Assembly (NCBI RefSeq): GCF_050749805.1
Contig: NZ_CP192738.1
Coordinates: forward strand, 3,534,001-3,598,000
Length of the DNA: 64,000 bases
Source of the DNA: Hahella sp018986435
GTDB lineage: Bacteria; Pseudomonadota; Gammaproteobacteria; Pseudomonadales; Oleiphilaceae
Direction: 5' to 3'
The notes below the pieces were generated by a model. That model searched no databases, was not told the origin of the DNA, and saw nothing but the letters and a program-made list of their open reading frames with translations. Positions 48,601-56,499 of this stretch are shown piece after piece (position 1 is the stretch's first letter; each line of letters begins with the position of its first letter). Position numbers and translations under genes: made by a program.

Positions 48601-48976
48601 GCAGGCAGGCGATGCGGAACACTTCGGCGTCCAGCTCAAACGGCCGCGCCTTGGACTGCGCCAGCCAGTCGAGACAGCGGGCTTTGTGGTCTGACGCAGC
48701 GAGAGGCGAATAGTCCAAAGCAATGCGGGGCGCCGCGTACACCGCCTGATGCGGCGTGCGCAGGCCACGCCACAGGAAAACGGATCGCAGGGCGGGCTGC
48801 GCCGCCTGGATTCGCCGCCACAGGTCGCCAATCTCCGTCTGGCTCGCCAGCGTATTCAGAGTAAAGGACACGCCAATGTGATAGGCGCTGTTGCCGTCCT
48901 TCAACGCATGAAACAGCAAACCACTCGCTTGCGGAGTCGCCTGCAGCAACTCTTCAATGTAGTTTGACGACTTCAT
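45656..48976 (-). CDS. NRPS module: C-A-T, residue unassigned (possibly basic)
   Basis: This 1106-residue protein has a C domain with CFHHILMDGWS (near 140), an A domain with FIFTSGTTGAPKG (near 630) and a T domain with FDAGGDSIKI (near 1014). The specificity residues read as DPENIGHVDK. Glu at the 239 position occurs in several codes for basic residues, so Lys, Arg or Orn is possible, but I do not know this exact code. As it follows an epimerising module, its C domain should accept a D-residue donor. It overlaps the AT gene and the PKS gene by 4 bases each. Together with the downstream PKS it is the split equivalent of a C-A-T-KS-AT-KR-DH-ER-T protein such as ClbB. Confidence 0.88.
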   Translation of the reverse strand: MKSSNYIEELLQATPQASGLLFHALKDGNSAYHIGVSFTLNTLASQTEIGDLWRRIQAAQPALRSVFLWRGLRTPHQAVYAAPRIALDYSPLAASDHKARCLDWLAQSKARPFELDAEVFRIACLHDVAAGTLSIAFCFHHILMDGWSSSLLVSLWVQGLRGQAIPPLASRLYSQQLWKGLDPEALQRSREYWRDALQDADDRDVAVTTKLLDEPLFRRATSKSNPDDEPLAETTAKAGRLWPQERKAEIEALCRRAGVTPASFVYLCWALTLSKLTFQKTVAFGCAFSGREAALAQNAEQQPLGLFTNTTPLLLTLDGAWTLEKALRAMFETLQRTQAHEKTPPLLIREVAGQREELYDSLVVFDNYPIDPSLQDASYATSLTDLHTEETTHFGLTLTVSGADTWKVELSAGETFSGDPAAVTAAFHAFDSLAADLVAQADNAPIADCLLQLVPDQAQASHLVAGATTATADINAALQGIRQRLIEAPHHVGLIDGERRISHRELAQRIAGVQAQLQRAGFVVGDRVGVHAPKGEGSTVAILAILFSGGSYFYLNPKDPTSRKQTLLELAGCGIVLCDGALIAELGADSGCLLLEIEASLATQTDSNVPFPLPALWSQRRPEDEFYFIFTSGTTGAPKGISIRNESVANLLDWFIGETGLTQADRVLGLTDLNFDPSVEDLFGSLCVGATLIYPAPLVLQDRTAFICMMQETETTLVNFIPGAIAPLLEDAPRLPAMRLWIFGGEELPLRLRDQLLGQGYAVSNHYGPSETTVDCLSARQTPDTAVAIGWPIQNVVAYCADIFGKPLPPGVRGELWVAGRAVARGYATNAVETARAFVNYQDQRFYRTGDAVTLSPASGFNYLGRIDDQVKINGVRIEPRELERVVETMAEVQASCLLPVRDPGGKRQWRLFVDSAAPAAQLEPRVREHIRRHLPESWTPSRILAVNGFARTLTGKIDRRRLLDIADRQAREDAQTAAAQAPLTDPVEAQVQAVWRDILETPVVASDINFFDAGGDSIKIITLQSQLQQRFARDIGVAVIFEHPTIASFAAWIRRSEASAEHTGAQTDPADAGAASTQAHILSSARSGKNRLADRRRKVKGSSVS

Positions 48977-50226
48977 GCGCAGCGCTCCGCCGCGTCATAA
49001 AGGTGCTGCAGCCTGCGCTTGTCGATGGCCAGAGAGACGGCGCCAGCGTCTTCGATAATGTTCAGCCACTGCTGAGTGCGGGCGTGGATGAAGGCGGCCT
49101 GTCTGTCGTTTTGATCCTGATGGCGGTCCGCATCAGCCAGCGTCTCCTTTACCTCGTTTCTGATGCGACGCAGCTGTTGCAGGGCGCCGGGATCATCCAG
49201 AACCGGCAGTTTCGCGCTGTACAGGTGATAACAGCAGCGTTGCAGAAACTGCTCGCGGCGATTCTGCGGCGCGCTCATCGTTTGCGCGAAGGCGAACAGG
49301 TCCTGAGGTTCGCAAACCGATTGCATCGGCAGGTTCGCGCGCTGGGTCAGATAACTCAGGACGGATTTGGGGGAAATTTCCAGATAACGGGTGACGCCGT
49401 TTTGCGCCACATACTGCAAACTCCGCAACCACTGCACCGGCGACGTCAGGTGTTGCAAGATGGACGTTTTTATCTCCGCCGCCGGCGTTTCCGCGCCGCT
49501 CACATTACAGACCAGGCGGGACAGCTGTTCGACCGGTTGCGCGGTCGGCAGGAAGTCCAGCTGGCGCTCCAGTTGCGCACGCGCTTCCGCCATCAGCGGA
49601 GAGTGGAAAGGTCCGCCGATCTTCAGGGGATACAGCAGACCGCCCATGGCCTCCATCCGCGGCGCAAAACGTCGAATCTCCGCCATTTCTCCAGAGACCG
49701 TCGCCTGATCGAAGGCGTCTATGGCGGAGATGTAGATATTCACCCCGTCCTCTGCTCTCGCCTTCTCCACTTCCTGTGCGACGGTCGCGGCGGGGGCGTG
49801 CAGCACCCAGCACATTTCACCTTGCTCAAACTGACGCGCGCAGGCCTCGACGATTTCGGAACGCAGATTGACCACCTGAGTGAGCGTAGCCAGATCCAGA
49901 TAGCCGGCGGCGCACATGGCGGGATATTGGCCCAGGCTGTGTCCCATCACGAAATCGGGAACCAGCCCGCAGTGCTTGCGCAATATATCGGCGATGGCGA
50001 CGGTGGTCGCCGTCAGCGCCAACTGAGCGATGCGCACCTGTTTCAGCACGTCGCGGCGCTCGCCGTGAATCACGTCCTGCAGGTTGACCTGGGACAGCTC
50101 CGACACTTCCTGCAGGCGCTCCCGATACTCGGGATAAACCAGGAATTCGGCGAACATATCCGGCTGCTGGGCGCCCACTCCGGGAAAAAGAAAGACGGTT
50201 TTAGCTGAATCCATAGCGGTTCTCAT
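48973..50226 (-). CDS. Free-standing acyltransferase (trans-AT, ClbG/ZmaF-like)
   Basis: This 417-residue protein is a FabD-like AT: VFLFPGVGAQQPDMF at the start (10-24), the nucleophile in FVMGHSLGQYPAMCA (near 98) and the substrate motif IGGPFHSPLM (near 203), with GPFH where malonyl-CoA enzymes have HAFH. About 100 extra residues follow the AT core. Stand-alone ATs of this kind (ZmaF, ClbG) move aminomalonyl from its discrete ACP to AT-less KS modules. The only AT-less KS here is in 17910-22904, so that is the inferred partner. It overlaps both neighbours by 4 bases (ATGA), and an alternative Met lies four residues in. Confidence 0.85.
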   Translation of the reverse strand: MRTAMDSAKTVFLFPGVGAQQPDMFAEFLVYPEYRERLQEVSELSQVNLQDVIHGERRDVLKQVRIAQLALTATTVAIADILRKHCGLVPDFVMGHSLGQYPAMCAAGYLDLATLTQVVNLRSEIVEACARQFEQGEMCWVLHAPAATVAQEVEKARAEDGVNIYISAIDAFDQATVSGEMAEIRRFAPRMEAMGGLLYPLKIGGPFHSPLMAEARAQLERQLDFLPTAQPVEQLSRLVCNVSGAETPAAEIKTSILQHLTSPVQWLRSLQYVAQNGVTRYLEISPKSVLSYLTQRANLPMQSVCEPQDLFAFAQTMSAPQNRREQFLQRCCYHLYSAKLPVLDDPGALQQLRRIRNEVKETLADADRHQDQNDRQAAFIHARTQQWLNIIEDAGAVSLAIDKRRLQHLYDAAERCA

Positions 50227-53200
50227 ACTGCGGCTCCGTTAATGATGAGATCCAGCTCCGTCTGTGAGAGCTGGCAAAAGGGAAAATCCGAGGGAAGCAG
50301 GACGGACGGCGCGGCAGAAATCGCGTCGCCCTCGCCCGCCAGTGCATCGCGCCAGGCTGACAGTCCGGCGTTCAGTTGCGTCAGGTACTGGATGGCGCGC
50401 GCCTCGCTGGCGCCGGGAACGCCTAGACGCAATTCCACGCTAACCGCGCCGGACTCGCGCTCGTCAAACACCAGCAGGTCAAAGTCGGCCACACTGCGTT
50501 CCTGCGGATGGCGGAAGCCCCCGGACAACGCCGGCGTCAGGGTGAAGTGACGCCACTGCCCGCTTAGCCCACCGCCAATATCGTTGATACAGAGCAAAGG
50601 TCTGACCCGCTGAGTCTGCGCGCCCAGGTGACGGAGCCAGTTCTGGCGTCCGTCGCAACAACGGGACTTGATCTCTCGCAACTGCGCCGACGCGCCTTGC
50701 GCAAGCGGATCCAGGCTCACCTGATGGAAGCCGGTGAACCAGCCCACCGCATTGGCCAGCGCGCCGTCCCATTCGTGGGGAACGTTCGCTTCCGAAAAAA
50801 CGCGACCGTGATGTTCAAACAGCGCCACAGGCTGCGCCGGCGTGGCGTTGTCTTCATTCAGCGCCGCCATCAGCGCGGCGGCGAGCAACTGGGTGCGCTC
50901 CGCCTTAAGCCGCCGCTCCATGTCCTGAATGTCCGCGCCCGACAGCGTCAGCGTCAATCTGACTGGCTCCGCCGTCGCCGTTGCATCCCCGGAGTGCGCC
51001 GTTTGCGCCGCACCGCCGTGATCGCGCAACCATTTCCCCCACAGGAACGCGCCAGCCTCTACTTCTCCGCCAGCGGTAGTCGCATCGCCCAGGGCCTGAT
51101 CCAGTTCGTCCAGTAAATAGATCCAGGAATGCACGTCGCAAATCAGGTGATGGCACACCCAGATCAGATAGTTCTGGTCCGACGCAGGGTCGTAAACAAT
51201 TTCATGAACGCTGGGCTGATGTTGCAGGCTGACTGCGCCCTGCAACTCACGCAACCGCGCCATGAGCGACTCCCCTGTCGCCAGTTCATGTACGGCCAGC
51301 GAGGTTGAGGCGGACTCAAAATGACAGGCGCTAAGGTCGGCGTTGGTTCTTAGCGCAAAGATTTTATGACGCCCCTGCACCGCCTGAACGGCGGCGTGAA
51401 TGCGCTCCGGCGCCAGCGACGACGGCGCCGCCAGGGTCACCCCCTGTTGCAGGCGATTCGGATAGTGAAAGCCTTGCTCCCGCATCCAGCGCACGCTGGG
51501 CAGATGGGTGATCCAGTTCGCATCGATATCCTCAATGGCGATGGCCTCGCCGGCATTCAGCGTCTGACTGTTCGCGCAGGCTTTCTCCAGCACGGCGCCC
51601 AGGGCGGCCATGGACAGCAGCTCCCCCGCGCCGACGCGGACGCCCTGCTTCGCAAGCAGCGCCGCCAGACGGATGGCTTTGATCGAGTCGCCCCCCAGCG
51701 CCAGGAACGACGCCTTCAGGTCCACGCCCTGGGGCCAGATCGGCGCGAAAAAGTCGTCATTCAACCACTCAGGCAGCGAATAGGTTTGTGCGGCGTCGGC
51801 GTCCTGCCCGCCGATGCTGCGCGAGGGCGTTAGCGTCGCCGCCAGGGCGCTGTGAGCCGCCGCCGTCAGCGCCTTCATATCCACTTTGCCGTTGGCGTTG
51901 ACCGGCCAGGGCGACACCGTGCAATACAGGCCGGGCAGCCAGGCGTCGGGCAGTCTGTCCTGCAGGCGCGCCTGAAAATCCGGGTCGTCGTAAGAGATCG
52001 GCGCACTGCTGCACAGCGCCACCAGCTCGCGACTCTCGCCTGCCCCGTCCGACGCATGCGAGGCGTTGGCGGCCGCCAGCTTCAACGCTTTTATCTTGCC
52101 CTGGCGACCCTCCGCACCCAGCGCCGCCAGCGCGCTTTCCACCGCTTTTTCGATTTCCGTGGGATGAATGCGATAACCGCGCACTTTGAATTCTTCATCA
52201 ATGCGCCCGAGACAGTGCAGCTGGCCCTGGGCGTCTTTTACGCCCAGGTCGCCGGAGCGATACCAGCGATGTCCGTCCCGACGACTGCGCACGAATTTGG
52301 CGTCAGTCTGCATGGGGTTGTTGAGGTAACCCTCCGCCAGCACCGGGCCGCCGATCCATAACTCGCCCTGAAATCCTTGCGGCATGGGTTCTCCTCTGGC
52401 GTCGCGCACCGACATCAGCGCAGCGCCAAGCGGCGCGCCAATGGGCGTGACGCCTCCGCTGTCTTCGGCGGCTACAGTCGAACTGTGACGGGTATGAATG
52501 CAGCAGCCCACCGTCGCTTCGGTAGGACCGTATTCATTCACCACGCAGCTGCCGGCGGGAAAAACGCGCAACGCCTGTCGCACCAGCCCCTCGGACAGGT
52601 TTTCGCCGCCGACCACAAAGGTCAGCGGGTGGCGCCGCGGAACGCTGTGCTCCGTGAGCAGAGACAAATGGGAAGGCGTGCATTTCACCCCGGACAAGCG
52701 CTCATCGGCCAGCAGCGTCCGCAGCAACTCGGGGTTATCGCGAATATCCTGTTCATGAGGCTGCATAAACCCGCCGGACAGAACAGGAACCAGAATGCTG
52801 GTCTGGGTAAGGTCGAATCCAAAGGAGGTGAACAACGGCGTATTGAACGGCTGCTCTCCCGCGTAAGCCTTGGCGGCCGCCACGGCGTAATGCGCCAGCG
52901 CCACAGGAGAGATCGCCACGCCTTTGGGCTCTCCCGTCGAGCCTGAGGTGTACAGGATATAAGCGGGTTTATCCTGGACTGCGTCCGTTAAGGCGTCCGG
53001 CGCCGTTGTTGCGGACCAAACCGATGACTCTGACGCCTGGTGAGTGGACCATTCCAGCAGCGCCAACGGCAGTTCCAGGCTTTCCGCCAGACTCTGATCA
53101 GGCGCTACGTACAGGCACAGAGACGCCCCGGAATTTTGGGCGATAGTTAACAGCCTGGCCGCAGGCGTCGTGGGACAAACGGGAACCACGGTGATGTTAT

Positions 53201-54791
53201 CGATCAGACAGGCCAGATACGCCAACACTGTCGCCGGCGTGCGGCGCCCAAGGATCATGACGGGTCGATCATCGCCGCCGCGCTGCTGACGAAAGTGTTC
53301 GCGCAGCCCGCGCATCCAGTCCCAGCCCTGGCGGTAGTGAATAGGAGCGTCATCCGGGCCTGCGCTGAATAACAAGTGGTCGGAGTAACGCTGGAAAGCG
53401 TCCCGAATGCGCGCGCCGATAGGCGTCATGGTTTCTGCAACGGACTGCGAAGCTTCCTTCTCATGGGTTTTATGGGTTTTACGCGTTTTATGCGTTTTAC
53501 ATATTGTTTCCGCGGCGGTCATCACATCCGCAGCCGCTTCTATGGCGTAGTCCGCTACCGTCTGCAGAAAGGCGCGGCATTGAGGCTCCGACCACTGGCG
53601 ACGAAAATCCGCTTCCAGCTTGATGCTTCCATCCTCGAAGCGATCATGAATATGTACGGTGGCGAACAGCGCTTCCACCGCCTGCAAATGGTCGATTTCC
53701 ACTTGCGCGCCAGAGACGGAAGGCTGAAACGCGCCAGTCTGATAGGACACGCCGAACGCAGGAATGACCCGTTTCCAGTCTTGTGAGGCGAAGTCGCCCC
53801 AACGCGCGCCGGGGGCGTATCGGGAATGCGCCAGGGCTTTTTGCAGCCCCTTGCGCAGGACGCGATAGCAGTCCGCCACTGTCTCACCCGCAGCACGGGA
53901 TACCGGAACCAGCACTGGCGCCACGGCCATCGCAATGGCGCGTTTTTCATCCTCGCTCCAGCGGTTCAACATCGGCGCCTGCACCAGGACCGCGTCGCCG
54001 TCTTCCACCACCATTTGCGCATAGGCGACCGCGGCGAAAAACAAACGGAACACGGAACCGCCATCCGCTCTGAACTGACCCAGCAACGCATTCTGATCGG
54101 CGCGCAGGGACAGGCGCACGCGTCTGCTGCGCGCTTCCCCGCCCCGATAGTCGCCAATGGGCTGGCGGCTGGTTTGCAGAGCGGCGGGAGCGGATTCGCC
54201 GAACAGGCTGCGCCAGTATTCCGCATCCCTGCTCCTCCGTGGAGACGCTTCGTACTCCTGCTCCCGCTCCGCCACGACGGAAAAAGCAGGGCTCCCGACC
54301 TGCCCACAGGCGTCGCCTTCCAGCGCCGCCGCCAGACGCTCCATTAATAACGCCAGCGCGGCGCCGTCTGCGGCGGCGTGGTGGGCCTTCACAAACCAGC
54401 CGGATCGCTGGTCGCGATACTGGACGGCGAAGACGCGGATCGGCGTTCGCGCCAGATCCTCTTCCAGCAGCAGCTGACGCTCGGCCCACTGGGAGAACGC
54501 CTGTTCCGGATCAGGATGCTGGCTGAAATCCACCTTTTGCACGTCCGACAGTGGCGCCTCATGACGCACGCCCCGCCACAGCGTGTCGGACGCATCGGCG
54601 ACAAAGCCAATGCGGAAGACATCCTCGGCGTGAACGACCGCTTCAGCGGCCTGCGCCAGGCGCTCCAGCGACAGACCGCCATGCATGCGCGCCACGCCGC
54701 CCAGATAAAAGCGCCGCCCGGACAAATGAAAGGCTTCCATCTTGAAAACGGCCTGCTGCGACCGGGACAACTCAAATGTCAGCTTAGTCAT
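50223..54791 (-). CDS. Starter NRPS C-A(Asn)-T-E, N-acyl-D-asparagine module
   Basis: This 1522-residue protein has a C domain with AHHAAADGAA (137-146), presumably a lipoinitiation (C-starter) type, and an A domain with YTSGSTGEPKG (near 613). The code reads DLTKVGEVGK, between known Asn (DLTKLGEVGK) and Asp (DLTKVGHIGK) codes. The T domain has LGGDSIKAI (near 1034). The C-terminal domain is an epimerase, not a condensation domain: it has CHHLICDVHSW (near 1215), FEHHGRVFSE (near 1325) and NAVGWFTGF (near 1352), the typical E-domain motifs. Same layout and size as ClbN, which makes N-myristoyl-D-Asn. It should start the chain with fatty acyl-D-Asn, later removed by the peptidase-exporter. 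Confidence 0.9.
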   Translation of the reverse strand: MTKLTFELSRSQQAVFKMEAFHLSGRRFYLGGVARMHGGLSLERLAQAAEAVVHAEDVFRIGFVADASDTLWRGVRHEAPLSDVQKVDFSQHPDPEQAFSQWAERQLLLEEDLARTPIRVFAVQYRDQRSGWFVKAHHAAADGAALALLMERLAAALEGDACGQVGSPAFSVVAEREQEYEASPRRSRDAEYWRSLFGESAPAALQTSRQPIGDYRGGEARSRRVRLSLRADQNALLGQFRADGGSVFRLFFAAVAYAQMVVEDGDAVLVQAPMLNRWSEDEKRAIAMAVAPVLVPVSRAAGETVADCYRVLRKGLQKALAHSRYAPGARWGDFASQDWKRVIPAFGVSYQTGAFQPSVSGAQVEIDHLQAVEALFATVHIHDRFEDGSIKLEADFRRQWSEPQCRAFLQTVADYAIEAAADVMTAAETICKTHKTRKTHKTHEKEASQSVAETMTPIGARIRDAFQRYSDHLLFSAGPDDAPIHYRQGWDWMRGLREHFRQQRGGDDRPVMILGRRTPATVLAYLACLIDNITVVPVCPTTPAARLLTIAQNSGASLCLYVAPDQSLAESLELPLALLEWSTHQASESSVWSATTAPDALTDAVQDKPAYILYTSGSTGEPKGVAISPVALAHYAVAAAKAYAGEQPFNTPLFTSFGFDLTQTSILVPVLSGGFMQPHEQDIRDNPELLRTLLADERLSGVKCTPSHLSLLTEHSVPRRHPLTFVVGGENLSEGLVRQALRVFPAGSCVVNEYGPTEATVGCCIHTRHSSTVAAEDSGGVTPIGAPLGAALMSVRDARGEPMPQGFQGELWIGGPVLAEGYLNNPMQTDAKFVRSRRDGHRWYRSGDLGVKDAQGQLHCLGRIDEEFKVRGYRIHPTEIEKAVESALAALGAEGRQGKIKALKLAAANASHASDGAGESRELVALCSSAPISYDDPDFQARLQDRLPDAWLPGLYCTVSPWPVNANGKVDMKALTAAAHSALAATLTPSRSIGGQDADAAQTYSLPEWLNDDFFAPIWPQGVDLKASFLALGGDSIKAIRLAALLAKQGVRVGAGELLSMAALGAVLEKACANSQTLNAGEAIAIEDIDANWITHLPSVRWMREQGFHYPNRLQQGVTLAAPSSLAPERIHAAVQAVQGRHKIFALRTNADLSACHFESASTSLAVHELATGESLMARLRELQGAVSLQHQPSVHEIVYDPASDQNYLIWVCHHLICDVHSWIYLLDELDQALGDATTAGGEVEAGAFLWGKWLRDHGGAAQTAHSGDATATAEPVRLTLTLSGADIQDMERRLKAERTQLLAAALMAALNEDNATPAQPVALFEHHGRVFSEANVPHEWDGALANAVGWFTGFHQVSLDPLAQGASAQLREIKSRCCDGRQNWLRHLGAQTQRVRPLLCINDIGGGLSGQWRHFTLTPALSGGFRHPQERSVADFDLLVFDERESGAVSVELRLGVPGASEARAIQYLTQLNAGLSAWRDALAGEGDAISAAPSVLLPSDFPFCQLSQTELDLIINGAAV
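53463..53498 (-). repeat. Four 9-bp units in the C-A linker
   Basis: Four consecutive 9-base units (53463, 53472, 53481, 53490) encode KTHKTRKTHKTH at about residues 431-442, between the C and A domains of the starter NRPS. Three-codon units keep the frame whatever the copy number, so this is a possible variable-number repeat. Confidence 0.65.
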
Positions 54792-54794
54792 AAG

Positions 54795-56345
54795 TTACGC
54801 CACCGCCTCCGCAAAGAAGTGGTCTCGCATGCTGTCCGCAATGGATTTACGGTTGAGTTTGCCGGAGCTGGATCTGGGCAACTTACCGGCCTGCCAGAAT
54901 CGGGTCGGCAACATATAGGCAGGCATTTGCGCTGCGAGGAATTGGCGCAGCTCCTGGGCTTCCAGGGTTTCTCCCGTTGTAACGATGGCGGCGACCAGCC
55001 ATTGTTCGCCTTCTTCATCGTCCACCACACAGGCGACCGCTTCCGTAATCGTTGGATGATTAAGCAGGTGATGTTCTATCTCGCCTAATTCGATGCGCAG
55101 CCCGCGTAGTTTCACCTGGGTGTCCTTGCGCCCCTGACAGAAAAACACATCTCCGTCTTCACGCCATCCCAGGTCGCCGGTCAGATAGATACGTTGTTGC
55201 AGCTCTGGATGAAAAACAAAGGCTTTGTCCGTCAAGTCCTGACGGTTGTAGTAACCTTCAGCCAGACAAATTCCGCCAATGGCGATTTCTCCCTGCTCCA
55301 GATCACCTTTCAGCGCTAATGTTTCCGGGTCGACAATGTATAACTCGCAACCGGTAAGCGCCTGTCCGATGGGCACGTTTTTGGGCGCAGGTGCGACGCA
55401 ATCGTAGTAACTGACGTCGATAGCCGCTTCCGTCGGACCATACAGGTTAGTCAGCAGACAGCTAGAGCCGAGCTGCGCCTGGAACTGTTCGACCAGACTG
55501 GCCTGCAACGATTCGCCGCTGACATAGACATTGCGCAGCGTCGTTGCGTCATGCTGCAACTCCTGCAGCACCGGTTTGAGCAGGCTGGGAACGAAGTGCG
55601 CCACGGTGATATTTTCACTTTGCAGCGCCGCCACGATGCCTCTGGGAAAAGACTCCAGACCTGGGCGCAGCAAATAGTGACTGGCGCCGTTCAACGCAGG
55701 CAGGAAAAGCTCCCACAGTGACACGTCAAAGGTCAGCGCGGTGCGTTGCAGAATGATGTCCGACGCCGTCATCGCACTGTGTTGTTGATGCCATTGCAGA
55801 CGGTTGATAAACGCGCCGTGATTGACCAGCACCCCTTTCGGGGTTCCTGTCGTGCCGGACGTAAAGATCAGATAAGCCGGGTCCGACGCCTGCAATTGCG
55901 GCGCATTCCGCATCGCGTCTATTTCAGGTTTGCATACATAAATATCCTCCAGCCGCTCCGCCAGAATCAGCGCCAGATCCGGTCCCGCCTGGGAAATCTG
56001 GCCAGCCTGGGCGGCGCTGCAAAACGCAACGCGACACTGCGCCGTCTGCAGCATGGAAGCCATGCGCGCAACGGGCGTTTTCGCATCCAGCGGAAAGTAA
56101 ACGCCGCCTGCGAGCAGCACGGCGTAAGCCGCCACCACAAACGCCGGACTTCGCTCCAGACCAATGGCGACGCATTCGCCCTGGCGCAGGTCACGCTCAT
56201 CAATCAGATATTGAGCCAGTAGCCGCGCGCGCTCATGCAGTTCGCGCCAGGATAGAGCCTCCCCCTTGCCCCAGCGTATCGCCGGGTTGGGGTTGTCTCG
56301 CGCCGTGTCCTCGAAAAAATCAGTAATAAGTCGCCCAGTGTCCAT
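54795..56345 (-). CDS. Stand-alone serine-specific adenylation enzyme
   Basis: The start is set at 56345 (MDTGRLITDFFED), where AAAGGA precedes it by about 10 bases. An in-frame ATG at 56390 would add 15 residues but has no visible ribosome site. The protein (516 residues) is a complete A domain with IFTSGTTGTPKG (near 160) and NLYGPTEAA (near 302) and no carrier domain. Specificity residues read as DVWHYSLIDK, a serine code. It should form seryl-AMP and load the discrete ACP at 57644-57895, as ZmaJ does. A proline code would have pointed to the pyrrole pathway, which has a similar gene trio, but the residues exclude it. It ends 3 bases before the starter NRPS. Confidence 0.88.
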   Translation of the reverse strand: MDTGRLITDFFEDTARDNPNPAIRWGKGEALSWRELHERARLLAQYLIDERDLRQGECVAIGLERSPAFVVAAYAVLLAGGVYFPLDAKTPVARMASMLQTAQCRVAFCSAAQAGQISQAGPDLALILAERLEDIYVCKPEIDAMRNAPQLQASDPAYLIFTSGTTGTPKGVLVNHGAFINRLQWHQQHSAMTASDIILQRTALTFDVSLWELFLPALNGASHYLLRPGLESFPRGIVAALQSENITVAHFVPSLLKPVLQELQHDATTLRNVYVSGESLQASLVEQFQAQLGSSCLLTNLYGPTEAAIDVSYYDCVAPAPKNVPIGQALTGCELYIVDPETLALKGDLEQGEIAIGGICLAEGYYNRQDLTDKAFVFHPELQQRIYLTGDLGWREDGDVFFCQGRKDTQVKLRGLRIELGEIEHHLLNHPTITEAVACVVDDEEGEQWLVAAIVTTGETLEAQELRQFLAAQMPAYMLPTRFWQAGKLPRSSSGKLNRKSIADSMRDHFFAEAVA

Positions 56346-56440
56346 AGAGCCGGAGTCCTTTGATTGCTGGCTGTGTCGCTCCTGAGCCATAGCGCGCCCA
56401 GGGTTACAGACGAACCCGGGGCGACAGGCATCCGTCAGCC

Positions 56441-56455
56441 GAGACCTTGGGTCTC
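56441..56455. other. Hairpin between A-domain and dehydrogenase genes
   Basis: Perfect 6-bp inverted repeat GAGACC / GGTCTC with a 3-base loop, in a 109- to 154-base gap. A second small hairpin GGGTT / AACCC lies just before it at 56401-56417. This is the largest gap in the operon; the hairpins could mark transcript processing or partial termination that sets the ratio of the ACP and dehydrogenase to the rest. Confidence 0.4.
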
Positions 56456-56499
56456 AAGCCTGGAGGATAGAAATGGTGAGAAGCGGATTATGAAATAGT

